A stretch of 64,000 nt of DNA, taken from contig JAHLKG010000002.1 of the NCBI GenBank assembly GCA_025526995.1, positions 806,001 to 870,000 of the forward strand, given 5' to 3'. The number at the start of each line of letters is the position of its first letter. Position 1 is the stretch's first letter. Shown one piece after another: positions 41,171 through 53,286 of the stretch. The notes under the pieces are model-generated. The model was given only the letters and a program-made list of their open reading frames with translations. It searched no databases and had not been told where the DNA came from. A program made the translations under genes and the position numbers. This stretch comes from Powellomyces hirtus. Lineage: Eukaryota; Chytridiomycota; Chytridiomycetes; Spizellomycetales; Powellomycetaceae.

Positions 41171-41856
41171 TTTTGAAATGTGTATGAGTGACGATGAACT
41201 GTGCGGAGGGTATGTATTTGATTTTCGTTGGTCTGTGTTGAGGTGGGGGACTTTCAGGAAGCAGTTCCGCCTTTTATAGTTTGGCGGCGGCATTTTGGAA
41301 AATCCCGCACGCCTTTCGTCGGCCTGTACGTCACGCGTGGGGCCGAGACGCGTGCCTCAGTCGTGACGCTTCGGCGGCAAGTTCTCCCTTACCTCCGAAG
41401 TCCTCGCACCACACGCATCGATGGTCCAATACCGGAATACGAACCCAGTGTCGTACCAGCTGCTCTCGACATTTCAAATGGGCACAGAACAAAATACTCA
41501 GAATGAGGCTTACAAACGCTTTTGGAAAATCTGCGAACACCCTGGAACGCCACTATATTCGAGTTATCGATATCAGTCGAGGCCGCATCTGAGCGGCTTT
41601 GACTGAGAGTATACTGGAGATTCATCGACGATGAACCACGACGATAAACGACGCCCGCAACACCACAACAGGAATCATTCCAGACGTTATTTGAGCAACT
41701 GTGCAGAAAGCGCAGCGACCGTTACAGCATGCTATATTTGGCCTTCTTCTGCGATCGCTGAGTAAGCGATATGGTAAGCGACAAGAACAAGCGCAACTCT
41801 CCTTCCTAAACTGCTGCTCACTGAAACTGAAACATTAGCATTGATCACACGAACAA
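41171..41856. other. Divergent intergenic region between reductase and TOE1
   Basis: About 690 bp that should hold both promoters. Short open frames on both strands lack motifs, and I see no RNA gene or repeat. Confidence 0.4.
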
Positions 41857-43616
41857 ATGCCTGAAATTCCGCAATTCAACGTTGTGACCAGACACAATCT
41901 GGTCACTATGCAGCTGGCTATACGCCATGTCCTCGATCGTGCTCACCACATTGCCATTGACTGTGAATTCACGGGCCTCGGCGCAAACAAGCATACCAAG
42001 GCCTCGTAAGTTCCCATTGCGCGAAAGTATGCCCTGAACGTCTCTGACGGTCATAAGAACATGATGGATTTGCTGATCGCAGTCACACCCTGGCTTTGGT
42101 TTCTTAGAAATATTGAGGAGCGCTATAAGGCATTGGTAGAGGTTGCGTCTACCCACGCCATCGTGTCTTTTGGGCTTTCAGTGTTTGAGCTCAACGACAC
42201 CGCTGCCGACATCTCTGCTGACACGGCTGGTCGTGCGAATCAGTATACTGTCCACAATTTTGAATTTTTGATGCTCAGTAAAACCGCCTTCACGGTGGCA
42301 CCGGACAGCATGATTTTCTTGGTCGACAACGGATTCGATTTCAATCGACAATACGCTGACGGAATATTCTATCAGCCTGGGAACGATGTGGTAATTCCAT
42401 CTCTTCTACCAATGAATCGACTGCTTACTGACAAGAGTTCAACTTAATGATCACTCCAGGAGGGAGAAGACGGCTCGGACACAAACTCTGTAATGCGGAG
42501 CATATTCCTGCATATGCTATCCCGGAACGTTCCGATCGTAGTTCACAACGGACTGTTGGATCTCCTTTTCATATATCACTCCTTCTACGCTGATCTCCCG
42601 AAAACACTGGAAAATTTCGTGGCAGATGTGACCGACATGTTCCCGGCTGGAATCTACGATACCAAATATGTTTCTGATTACGTGGACAAGGAAAAGGCTA
42701 GCTATCTTGCCTATCTCTTCCGCAAATAGTGAGTATCCGGGGCGCATCGAGGTTTACTCGACTTGATCGTCTGGACTTACGTCTACCTCTCATGGCACTA
42801 GCGAACGCGAACAAGCTGCGAGACAGGAGATTGGGGAAGGAAACTACCTCATGTGCAGCATCAAAGACCGGATGGCTACAACACACAAAGAATGGAAACC
42901 GCTACCGGTCGCTCCTAAGGATGGGAAACGGAAACGGAAAGCGTATCCTGACACCGGCAAACCGTATTGCGAACAATATGCCGTAAGTATACTTGTCTCG
43001 ATGCTATTGGATCAAATTGAGTATCCGTTCTAATCTGCTATCGCTGTTGCCGAATCGTTAGGCTCATGGATACTGCATCAACGGACGTTATTGTTTGAGA
43101 AGTCATGATCTTGATATCATTCTCGATATGGAACAAGAGGAAGCGGGTGTGGCGGGCTCCAAGAAGCGCAGAAAGAAGGATTCAACGAGTGCGCTGAAAG
43201 GAGCGCAAGAAGCTTCTAAACATACGGCCAAGCCTGGACCGGGCGAGCAGTCAACTTCTATGGAGACGACACCTATCACAACTCGCTATCAACCGCAACA
43301 CCGACCCGATATTAGCAAACCTCCAGCATCCCGCTTTGAAAACTATCACTCTGCTTGCTTCGATGCGTACATGACAGGTTTCATTTTCGCGCGACAACTA
43401 ATACAACATTGTCCGGACAACACAGAAAGACTAGAATTACTTGGCAACAAGTTGTACCTCATGGGAAAGCCGATGCCTCTGCTGATCCAGAGGAGCAGGT
43501 TTGCTAAAGCAAGTCATGCGCATCGCGTCAAAAGGGACAGGATCTTGGCAGCAGAAACTGAACCACGGACGCGCCAACCTCCTTTGGCAGGACGAGATGT
43601 GGAGAGCGGGGCTTAA
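41857..43616 (+). CDS. TOE1: TOE1-like DEDD deadenylase with CCCH zinc finger
   Basis: Exons 41857-42005, 42108-42390, 42460-42728, 42802-42982, 43062-43616; total 479 codons (478 residues). The CAF1/PARN-type nuclease domain starts with HHIAIDCEFTGLG (catalytic Asp-Glu), continues with NIEERYKALVEVASTHAIVSFGLSVF, FLMLSKTAF, NVPIVVHNGLLDLLFIY (second Asp) and MFPAGIYDTKYVSDY. A CCCH finger follows, with C-x8-C-x5-C-x3-H spacing (CEQYAAHGYC...C..SH), split by the last intron, then an NLS-like KKRRKK and a C-terminal nuclease portion (ENYHSACFDAYMTGFIFARQ). A zinc finger inserted in the nuclease domain is the mark of TOE1, which trims adenylated 3' ends of snRNAs in nuclei and Cajal bodies. The donor at 42006 (GTAAGT) fixes the first junction. 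Confidence 0.9.
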
Positions 43617-43689
43617 CTCTGGATAATTGAGAGCGGACTTCGTTGTAGCTTTTTAATGAGGAGGGGAAGCAAATCTCTTTGTGCGCGCA

Positions 43690-44240
43690 TAGCAACTTGC
43701 ATTGACAATAATATACAACAGGAAGATTGCGGCCAGTCTTGCCCTTGGAGCATATCTTGATGCGGGACATTGTCCGGTGTACGCCGGACTGTTCATTAGC
43801 CTTGCGGACGTGTTCCCAGACGTAGAACGAGGTAGCCGAGTTCTTGGGCATGACGGGGAGGTGAGACATAGAGCCTTTTGTGACCCAAATCCGCCGTAGT
43901 AGATGGTACCTGTTTTCATTTCACGGACATTCTTACGGGCACCCTTGACGTCGAACAAGGTCGGGATCGGCGTTGTAGATGGAACCGTAGATAGATGGGA
44001 TCGTCCTCATCGCAGTGGATCAATTTCTTGGACTTTACCCATTCGCCAATAGGCACCATATCCGAACGCTTCTTCCAGGATGCCGAGAGAATGACCAATT
44101 TAGAACCATCCTTGTACCCGTTGACGGTGCTTTGCTTTGAAAAATAAGCTGACCCTATCTCAAATCCAATGCCGTAGTCACCAAGCCCCTCAGCTCGACC
44201 GCTCTAGTCTTGCCTTTGCCATCATTAGATGAGGGATCAG
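43690..44240 (-). pseudogene. Decayed unidentified coding fragment
   Basis: Minus-strand peptides with good codon use appear in different frames without a start-to-stop structure: GLGDYGIGFEIGSAYFSKQS through WVKSKKLIHCDEDDPIYLR (about 44190-43980), then after stops and a frame change, SHLPVMPKNSATSFYVWEHV (about 43870-43800). I tried standard introns and could not join them cleanly. The family is not recognised; the Gly-rich YGIGFEIGS segment faintly recalls GHKL-type ATPases, but this is weak. It sits in an island of broken sequence between TOE1 and VPS41. The decay could be misread splicing in an unknown gene. Confidence 0.35.
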
Positions 44241-44249
44241 ACGTTCACT

Positions 44250-45475
44250 TATGAGTTGCTTCAGAGAGTGGCCCATGCCACGCAGATTACCAAGGCGTGG
44301 TCCCCTACGCATTGGCATCCGGGCAAGGAGTTGTTTCTTAATTTTTACTCCACGTCTTCGGCGCGACATGGTGCTTATTCAGATTGGTTGTGGTAAAGGT
44401 AGAACTCTAGCCAGACCAAAATCCGACGTCCTTTCGCAAAATTGTTTTCCGTTGAGAAGCTCGCTTGTTGTTGACTGCTAAGTGATCACTATGTGACACT
44501 TATGTTACTTCCGATGGTACAAACAGTTGGAATGCAGCCATTTATGGCCTGCATGCATTGGAACTCGGCATTGTTGAGGGCTGACTTGTGTAGACTACCA
44601 GAGATTTCCGCAAGTTTAGTGGCTCGATATGTCAGAATTTGTCAGGTATGCATACATCATAAGTCTGGCTTTTCCGTATACTGTTACTACATGCCACAGT
44701 ATTACAGCAGCAACTTGGAACATTGCTCCCAATGACACGCCCGGTACTCCTAATGCCGCAGCAAAAGACCTGATGAATTTGAAAATTGAAGCGTGGAAGA
44801 ACAGGACAAATTCAGCTCTTTTCTTGTACCAAGAAGCAACTGCCGGAACTCTCCCTGATCTGAAGAAACGCATTTCCCGCACTAGATGACCCTCGCTACC
44901 ACGATATTTCCAAGTCCACCTTTCTCTGTGGTGGCGCAAACATGTGGATTGTATGGGATACCACCGAGCTGGATCCCATTTATCTCTGGGCCCACCACGG
45001 TAGAAAGGTGCGATCATGTACTCAGGCCTAGAGATGGTTCTGTTCTAAGCCAGATCCACTCTCATAGACAGAAGACTATTGCCGTATTAACCACTGGATC
45101 AATAGAGTAATGAAAAGAATCCTCGCGAGTTTATATTGCTATTTGCTATACATGGCCCCAATTCGCCAGACGCAGCTAACAAGTGAAAGGCACTGCCACC
45201 AGGTAGGCACATGGATGAGCATGGGAAGACACAGATTAAATTTGAAGCATATCTGATTCATAATGCTTTACAGCAAATAAATTCTTCGCTAGATGACCTT
45301 TTTTTCTCACCGCCAGCGAATACCCATTCTCTTTGGAGGAGACTTTAATGCCAACCTGCTACCACAAAGGGGTGGGCCCATCAAATTTGAACCAAAAGGA
45401 CGATATCGACTATTTGGGCGTGACTACCCTATCAGGCCAAGTTGCTGCATCAAGGGGTGGGGAGCCGTTACCTGA
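44250..45475 (+). pseudogene. Decayed endonuclease/exonuclease/phosphatase (EEP)-like gene
   Basis: Plus-strand fragments in order, broken by stops and frame changes: QTFTYELLQRVAHATQ and LFLNFYSTSSARHGAYSDWLW then a stop (44238-44396); TYVTSDGTNSWNAAIYGLHA then a stop (about 44500-44580); the EEP-like ITAATWNIAPNDTPG...SALFLYQEATAG (about 44700-44850); DDPRYHDISKSTFLCGGANMW in a shifted frame (44884-45020); IHGPNSPDAANK then a stop (about 45150); and RQRIPILFGGDFNANLLPQ (about 45310-45370). TWNI, the QE pair and GGDFNA match the successive catalytic blocks of EEP enzymes. At least three stops and two frameshifts interrupt it, so it looks dead, although one or two breaks could be introns. No reverse transcriptase was seen, so I do not call it a LINE. 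Confidence 0.5.
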
Positions 45476-45904
45476 TATTATACTGGCAGTTCGTTTAGAA
45501 GTTATCCGATCGACAAGATTATTTCCAAGATTCTTGGGGCTGGTACTTTCCACCCGCTCATCATATGCAACCTATGGATACCCCCTCCATCGCGCGGCGA
45601 AGTCCCTCCGCAGAGAGAGAGAAGCAATATCCAGCAGCCAACAGCGAAACGGAATCATCTGATGTTGGTACGGCAGTGTCCGGAAGGATGGATTGATTGA
45701 ACCGCTGGTGATGTCGAAATATACATACCGGACGGGACGCGTCGCGGCCTCAGTTGGCAAAGCCACACACCTTTGATTCCAGCGTGATGATGTGATGACT
45801 CCCAGCCAAAAAGTGCATTTATGTCGAGCCTGTTGACAGCATCATTGACAACTGGAGCCTACCAGAGCAGGCAAAGTAGAGTGCACAGTTAACCGTGCAG
45901 GCAC
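45476..45904. other. Gap between the decayed EEP-like sequence and VPS41
   Basis: About 430 bp, presumably with the VPS41 promoter. Residual open frames (45333-45662) look like the tail of the decayed sequence read in another frame. Nothing else is supported. Confidence 0.35.
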
Positions 45905-48900
45905 ATGCCCGCCACGCAGCCTTCATCCGCGGGTCAGTCGAATGCTGGGGATGTCCCACCCCGGCCCGGGGATTTGGAGTTGCAAATGGAAGCCGTAGAT
46001 AGTCCAAATACCGGCGAAGCCGCCGTCTCCGAGAGTCTCATCAATATTGTCACTGCCGGAGAGGAAGCATTGAAAAATGAGCCCACCTCTACGGCTCTTG
46101 AAACAAACTCGAATCGCAAAGAAACAGTAGTGGAACGAGCTCAAGAGCTGCCTGCTGTGTCATTTCCCAAGATCACCAAAGCGGGTGTCCAGCCTCCCGC
46201 GAATACAAATGACCTGAAGAGCAAGCAAGGAAGTGGAGGTCAAACCGCCCCGGCTTCCAAAACAGAATCGAACTCTGAAAGTCACGAAGAAGGGAGTCAT
46301 ACGTACTCTGTTCCCGCTCCTGAAGAGCGAACGATGCAACAAACTACCGACAACGGCAAGGAAACAGAACAGGGTTCGAGTGTCGATCATGAGAATGAAG
46401 TCACAGATGATGCTGGAGAGGATGAGGATGACAGTGACGATGACGACGATGATGACGCGGAAGAGGAGGGTGAGGAGGACGAGGTTGTCGAAACGAAAGA
46501 CGATGAAGAAGAGGATGAAGACGAGGATGAAGAAGAGGATGAAGAAGATGAATCGGGGCCGGTGAACGAAGAAGAGGAAGAGGAGGAGGAGGAGGAGGAG
46601 GAGGAAGAGCCCAAATTGAAATACCAACGGCTTGCCAGTACTTTGGGTGAAACCCTCAAGAAGGATGCCGTCAGTACTATGGCAGTGTCAGATAGATTTT
46701 TGGTAATTTCTGCGCAGATTTTGGGATACCCACGAAAGAGATTCTCAAGCATTCGGCACTTTTCACTACGTATAGGCTCTGGGGACCCATTGGGGACTCG
46801 TGCACATCCTAGATCTCATAGGGACTGATGTGAAGCGATTCCAGTCTCATTCTGCAACCGTCAACGCCTTGAGCATTGACTCAAACGGCGAGTACGTTGC
46901 AAGTGCGTCCGACGATGGTACGCGATGTCGTCAATGCATTCGGCAGCGTGACTCCCAGTTGCTGATTTGTATGAACGCGTTACTCAGGCAAAGTCGTGAT
47001 CAATAGCTTGTACTCCAATGAAGTACAGATGGTCAATTACAAACGGCCGGTTAAAGCTGTATCTTTGGAGCCTGATTACAGTCGAAAGACTACACGTCAG
47101 TTTGTTTCTGGTGGAATGGCGGAAGTATTGACGATGACGGGCAAAGGATGGTTCGGTAACAAGGACGTCACAATAAGCTCGGGAGAAGGACCTATCTATA
47201 CCGTGCAATGGCGCGGGAACTACATCGCCTGGGCGAATGAAGCTGTAAGAGCAGCTTTGACGGTTGTCACTGATGAACATTGCTAAAGGTTTGAGATAGG
47301 GTGTTAAAATCTACGATATGACTAGTCAGCAAAGGATTGCCTTCGTTGACCGGCCGCCGAACAGCCCCAGGGCAGACTTGTTTCGATGCAATCTTGTCTG
47401 GAAATCGGATTCGCAACTCCTCATCGGCTGGGCTGACAGCGTCAAGCTGTGCGTTATCAAGGTGAGGGGATGTTTCGTGCGTGATTGGGGAATGTCGACT
47501 TATCGTCACGCAACAGGAACGTTCGAAAATGGATGTTTCATCAGGGCTCCCGTCCCGCTACGTCGAAATTGTCTGCCAGTAAGCGAATAACACTCGCTGA
47601 GCGACGAATGTTTTTGTCTTGATCAAGATCCTGATCTTGCAGGTTTCGAACTGATTTCATCGTGAGCGGTATCGCTCCTCTCGACGCGGACATCGTCCTT
47701 CTGTCTTATATGACTGATCTGGCCGTTTTTAAGAATGTCGATGTCATTCAATCGGGGCCTGCCAAGCGAGCAGTAAGTCCCGAAACCGTACCAGTGCATT
47801 TTACTTGTTGTTGACGTCTCTTTACCGTCATTCATAGAAATCAAAACCATCAGAGGTGCATATAGTGACCACCGCCGGCCAATCGGTGGCGACTGATGTT
47901 TTATCGTTGTTTGGATTCGAACATTATAATGCGAACGATTACCGGCTAGGTATGTTCAAGCTGGTGGTTGCAACCTCACACGATGCTGATCGATATTCGA
48001 TAGAATACCTGCCAGCGGATAATCCGGCAGAAAATACTTTCTACATCGTCTCTCCCAAGGATATAGTAGTAGCGAAGCCAAGGAACTTGAGTGATCATGT
48101 GGAATGGCTGGTAGAACGGAAGCGCTATGAGGAAGCTTTGAGCGCTGCTGAAAGCGCGGGCCCGCATGATGAAGGACAAATGCACGTGCACTCCATCGTC
48201 GACATTGGGCAGAAATACATGGGAACATTGCTCGAAGAAGGTTGGACAACTCTGTCACTGGTTGCTTTGATTGTTGATTCTTGACAGTGCTTTTACTCGC
48301 AAGGTCGATTTGAGGAGACCGCTGCTATATGTTCCAAGATCTTGAGAGCCGATGGAAAATTGTGGGAGGAGTGGATTAGCAAATTTGCCGACCTGAAGCA
48401 GTTGACGGTTCTCGCATTCCGCGTTAAGCCACTCATATCTCACATCAAACTGATCCTTCTTTTTATTACAGGCACTGTATAAATACATACCAACTGCAAA
48501 CCCGCAGCTAAGCTCAGAGACTTACGATCTTGTTCTGAACACGTTGCTGCAGAGTGATCTGATGGTAAGATGCACAGCAAAGTATCCAATGACGCTTGAT
48601 TCTGAGTTGTAGTCTTTCAGATGTTCAAAGAAACGGTAGAGAGATGGCCATCAACTATCTATGACCTGAAGGCCAAGATTTCATCCGTGGAAACACGGCT
48701 CAATGCAGATCCCAACAATGACGTGCTAAAAAATGTGGCAATGCATCTGTGAGTGCTCGCCCCATCCCTGCCAGTAGATCGATTAAGTCCTGATTAAGGT
48801 CTTTCTCCGCAGCCATACACTCGACAAAAAGTACGATCGAGCTTTGTTCTACGCTCTGGTCATCCGTGAGAAGAATGCGTTGGATGCCGTGGCGAAATAC

Positions 48901-50644
48901 AATCTTTACGCATTCGTCGAGAGTCACGCGTTACTCGTCATGGAATATGATGATCATGTTTTGAATGCGGATGAGAAAATCGCGAGGGAGATCGAGAAAG
49001 CGGTGTTGTCCAGCTCCGAGACCTCTGGGCTTTTGGGAGAAATTGGCGGTAACGCTGTTTTGGGAAAAGTCCGAGCAGCTATTCATCAGAAGGGAGTGCA
49101 GATTTTGGTCAATCATCCAGACCGAGTATCGGTTAGAACAGTTGATCGTTTCGCCTACCCTTTCTTTGCAACTAATATGCCGCTGTTCTAGATGGATCGC
49201 GTGGTAAAGCAGCTGAGCACACGGCCGAAGTTCCTTCATATTTTTCTGGATGCCCTGTTCAGGAAAGATCCACTCGAATGTGCCGCCTTCCATCCATTGC
49301 AGGTAAGCAAATGCACCAGGAAGTCACTGACGTCTACGTGCCCGAACTCATTCCTGACGCTGTAGGTCGAGCTGTACGCCGAGTACGATTATCTCCAGTT
49401 GATGGACTTCTTGCGCGTGAGCAATTCATACTCCGTACAAAAGGTTTGCTGCGCAAATATTGGTTGTATGCCCGAGCGACATGAGCTAACACTTATGACA
49501 AGGCCTATGAAGTGTGTGAGATGAGGGATCTTGTTCCCGAGATGGTCTTCCTACTTGGGAAGATGGGCGACAACCGGCGAGCGTTGAACCTCATCATTGA
49601 ACGACTCGGGGACGTGAAACGGGTAAAGCGTGATCCCAATGCCAGGGAGTATATGTAGCGCTCACAATCTTTCGTCTTCGCAGGCTATTGAGTTCGCCAA
49701 GGAACAGAATGATGACGAATTATGGGAGGATTTGCTTAAATACTCCATGGACAAGCCGTGTACGCAGTGGTGGTAACTTTGAAATCATTGGTCGTGGCTG
49801 TTCTGATAATGTTTCTCTCTGCAGCTTTCATTGTCGGCATGCTTGAAAACCTCGGAGCGCACATAAATCCTGTTCGGGTCGTGGAGCGAATACCTAACGG
49901 TCTTGAAATCATCGGCTTAAAGGATGCCTTGATAAAAATCATGACGGACTATGGAATACAGGTGCGTGAGTCAATGATTCTCTTTCCCTACTATGACATG
50001 TTGCTTAATTAGAACACCAGTTGTCTTTGAGGGAAGGCTGTGAAAAGATTCTTGTCAGTGATACGGTTGAGCTGCTAGAGACCTTATACCGAGCACAGCG
50101 CCGTGGGCTGACCTTTGCCAGTAAGTTCTAGGTCTTGTTTGCCAGCTCATTCACCATTGTGGGTAAGGGTCAAGATCAATGATAATGCTCTTCTAGATGA
50201 TGTATCCTGTTCAATATGTGCAGTTCAGCTCGAACAAAATGGTATCTCCCGTTTCCGACGTGATGCGCGACCACAATACCAACTAATCACTCCACTGTAG
50301 CGAGCGCCGACATGATTATCTTTTTCTGTCGCCATGCTTATCACGACCAATGTCTCACTCCGGTGGAGGAGACCGTGACGAGCCCAGGCTCTCCCTCGCT
50401 GATGCGCGGAGCAGCCTCGTCTGCCCTTTCTTCGTCTGTTGAGAATGCCATTCGCCACGTTTATGAGCGCCCTAACCGTATGCCTGGAAATGGTTCGACT
50501 TCAATCGCGCCGGCGCTGCCCCCCACTGGGAGGGTCATAACGTTGCGTCCTAAGCCGAAGAAACAGCTTGCTTGTCCCATCTGCCGAAGCACCAAGAAGA
50601 AGGAAAAACCAAAGGCGCGTGACGGGGATGCGGCACTTTCTTGA
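45905..50644 (+). CDS. VPS41: VPS41, HOPS tethering subunit, with long acidic N-terminal extension
   Basis: Exons: 45905-46702, 46776-46917, 46988-47244, 47300-47461, 47517-47578, 47643-47772, 47838-47949, 48004-48240, 48304-48407, 48472-48564, 48621-48748, 48813-49131, 49192-49302, 49366-49443, 49503-49622, 49684-49759, 49825-49961, 50021-50120, 50197-50241, 50301-50644; about 1184 residues. The first ~240 residues are disordered and end in an Asp/Glu-rich tract (46410-46610). Then come the conserved LKYQRL start of the WD40 region (ALGTHWGLVHILDL; FVSGGMAEVL), FYIVSPKDIVVAKPRN, the clathrin-repeat region (AEYDYLQLMDFLRVSNSYSVQK; EFAKEQNDDELWEDLLKYS; IPNGLEIIGLKDALIKIM), and a C-terminal RING-H2 (CSIC, CRHAYHDQC, CPIC). 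VPS41 acts in vacuole and late-endosome fusion. The 54-nt intron 47950-48003 is in frame and might be retained. Confidence 0.93.
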
Positions 50645-52212
50645 GTGCATAGTAGACTGATCCTCATAGATCTGTGAGATATCATTTCCATCTCATGTGT
50701 TTCTTCATCTGTACATACATATTACTCTGCAGCAACTCTATCATCCTTCTATATTTACAATGACTTTTTCTACTACTCGTTCTGGGAACGGTGTCGCATA
50801 CGAAATTTCAGCTGACGGAATTTGTACTGTAGTCAAGCTGCTGCTGCTGATCTTCCGACAGCCTTGTCGCTCGGCAAGAGTGAAACTGAATGCGAAACTG
50901 AACTTCCCGCAACCATAGTGTATGTAGATCAAGGTCGGTCCAGGCCATATTACTTTGCAAAGGCTATGGTAGGGAACAGCTTCTGAGCTAATGGGACTAT
51001 GTCAGCAAAGCGCAGCTCTGCAACAATAGGCCAGGAACCGTCCCCTAACCTGACGGGCCATAGCAGGGAACATAGGTCATCATATCCGGGCGATGCACCA
51101 AAAGGCGAGAAAACGTTACGCCCAGACCGGCATACGAGGGGATCAAGCGTCCAGCACTGTAGGTGGCAAAGAGTCCCCACCATTTCAGGCCACCAACAAG
51201 TTCCGTCTTCCTCGGACTCGTGCGCTTGCCCAGGCTTGCCTCTGACTCCAGGATCCAGCTGGGAATCTTTGCCAACACCTCCGGGACACTGCCAAGGCTG
51301 CGGGTTGTTCTTCTCTCGCTTAACTCCCTTCCGAAACAGGTGCTGAAACATCAGACCGCAGCGACATCGCAAGGAGTGAATACCGTATGAGAACTTGCTC
51401 TCATTGACACCATTTGTAATGCAGATACATTAGATTTCGACGTGTCGGACTTGTCGGACTTTGCGTAGCTACGCGTATGTTCCCACGCGCTTTTACACTA
51501 CGACACGGCATGGGACGCTATGAAATTTGAGGTATTGCAGTAATTGTTTTCTTACTACAAAAAGCCAAGGCGTATGCGTTGCTCTCTACATGCAGCCATA
51601 TAGGACACTGTTTCTCTTTAAGACATCTCCAGCACCGGCATCGTTCTGCGCGGCTTGCGAGACTTTAGCCAATTTTCCACCCCTTGGACTGCGTTCCGCT
51701 GAACATGAATGGCAGCAAACGTGACCAAGGGCGATAGATAAGGAGGATTAGCCAAGCACGACTACGGGCGACTGCGGGTGTGGCGGGGGCGACCACCTCC
51801 TTCAAAACTCTATAAAACGCGCATGATCCTCGCCTCTCCCTCACTTTTCCTTCATACCTACTCTTCAAACCTATTCTGCTCCCCGTCGCTGCGTGATTCC
51901 GGGGGTTCTGTATAGTAGTGCTGTGAGTGGGCATACGTTAGTTTTGGAGCTGGGCTGTGTAGCGACGTGGGAGCCGGCCCAAGATGGTCTAATTTTTCGC
52001 ACATTATGAACTTTGGTCCACCCTACAAAAAAAAGGAAGAACACACTATGAATGTGATGATAACTGCATGTTGCGGTTGTTGGCAGCCCCCCATCAAATA
52101 GTTGAGTCGATGACGCGTGCGCGGCTGTCCGATAGTCCGAACTTCATCAAGTACAGTACGTCCCTCCCATTCAGCTTCGAAGGCAAAGGCATTCATTCAT
52201 TTCTAGGAAGAC
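50645..52212. other. 1.6-kb intergenic region
   Basis: No gene is supported with confidence. A 140-residue minus-strand open frame (51372-50950) is rich in Cys, Trp, Pro and Gly; its only upstream start options are weak and a stop lies just before it, so it is left out. The segment may contain the 3' end of VPS41 and the promoter of the SANT gene. Confidence 0.4.
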
Positions 52213-53224
52213 ATGCGGGTTAACGAAATACCCACAAGTGATTTCTTCTCCGATGACACTCGGGCGGAGGATAATTCACACGATGTGTCGTCCCCGACAA
52301 CGCCACGTCGCTGCGGCCTCCCGGACTTTCCACCTTTCTCGCCAACATGTTCCCACCTCGGGATAATGAGCGACAGTGGAAACTGTGACGAGCTCGTAGA
52401 ACTTTTGGAAGAGGACGATGTGAAAGATGCGCTGAATTTGTCGGAAGTTGAAGAGGACACTGCGGCTTCTCCGCCTCCGGAGCAAGACCCGATTTTGTTG
52501 GAGAAGCAGGCATGGGTTAAACGAATGCGTCTCATGTTTTGCGTCAGAGAAGACTTGGAAATAACCAAGAATATCATACACGAGGATGGAACACTAAACC
52601 AAGAGTAGGTGCACAATGAGGCCCAAGAATGAATTTTTCTATGCTTAATACGCAAGATTTTCCAGATACTTCCGACCACCAAAAGGCATCAAACTCATGG
52701 GCGAGGAGGGCAAAAAATGGACAGAAAAAGAACGCGGCTTGCTGGTGAAAGGAATTGAAACCTACGGCATCGGTCACTTTAGAGAAATATCGGAAGCCCT
52801 TCTGCCTGATTGGGTATGTGCGTTTACTGCGACCTGAACCATAACGTGCCCGACCATTTGACGTTTGCGCTCGGTATCCAGCAACCAAATGACTTGCGGG
52901 TGAAGTCCATGCGCTTGGTGGGACGCCAGAATCTACAAGAATACAAGGACTGGAGGGGAGACGAGGAGGCAATCAAGGCAGAGTTTGAGCGTAACAAGGA
53001 CATTGGAACGCGATTAGGGTGCTGGAAGAGTGGTGTCCTAGTATATGATGACGATGGGAAAGTTGATGCCGAAATCAAGGCCAATCCTGTCAAAAGGGGT
53101 GCCGACATAAAAGGGGTACATATTTGCTTCGATCTGTTGCTTCGAGACGGGTATATATTTATCAGCATCTCCTCTGGTATGACAGGGCTTGGAGCGAAGC
53201 GACAAAAAGCGGAGACGAGTCTGA
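52213..53224 (+). CDS. Conserved SANT/Myb-domain protein
   Basis: Exons 52213-52604, 52666-52813, 52882-53115 and 53186-53224 give 270 residues. The N-terminus is acidic (ELVELLEEDDVKDALNLSEVEED). A single SANT/Myb repeat follows: KKWTEKERGLLVKGIETYGIGHFREI, ending with NDLRVKSMRLVGRQ across intron 2. Next is a conserved-looking block (QEYKDWRGDEEAIKAEF, LGCWKSGVLVYDDDGKV). The predicted end SDKKRRRV resembles a nuclear signal; if the last intron is retained the protein instead ends at 53250. I recall fungal proteins with this SANT plus LVYDDDGKV layout but no named function. It is probably nuclear. The stop is 62 bp from the convergent gene. An internal ATG at 52366 is an alternative start. 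Confidence 0.75.
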
Positions 53225-53286
53225 ACCGAAAGCTGAGGCAGATTGTCTAGCTGAAGCTTCGCGGACCTGGGGAATCGCCTACCCCT

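Noticed and set aside
44250..45475. Non-LTR retrotransposon (LINE) remnant
   Set aside because: EEP-like motifs are present, but no reverse transcriptase motif, poly-A tail or target-site duplication was found.
46387..46752. Poly-Ser minus-strand open frame
   Set aside because: It is the complement of the Glu/Asp tract of VPS41; the serine runs come from the GA-rich triplet repeat.
50950..51372. 140-residue minus-strand open frame
   Set aside because: It has no good ATG near its start, a stop lies just upstream, and the composition (many Trp, Cys, Pro) does not look like a folded protein. A spliced unknown gene cannot be fully excluded.
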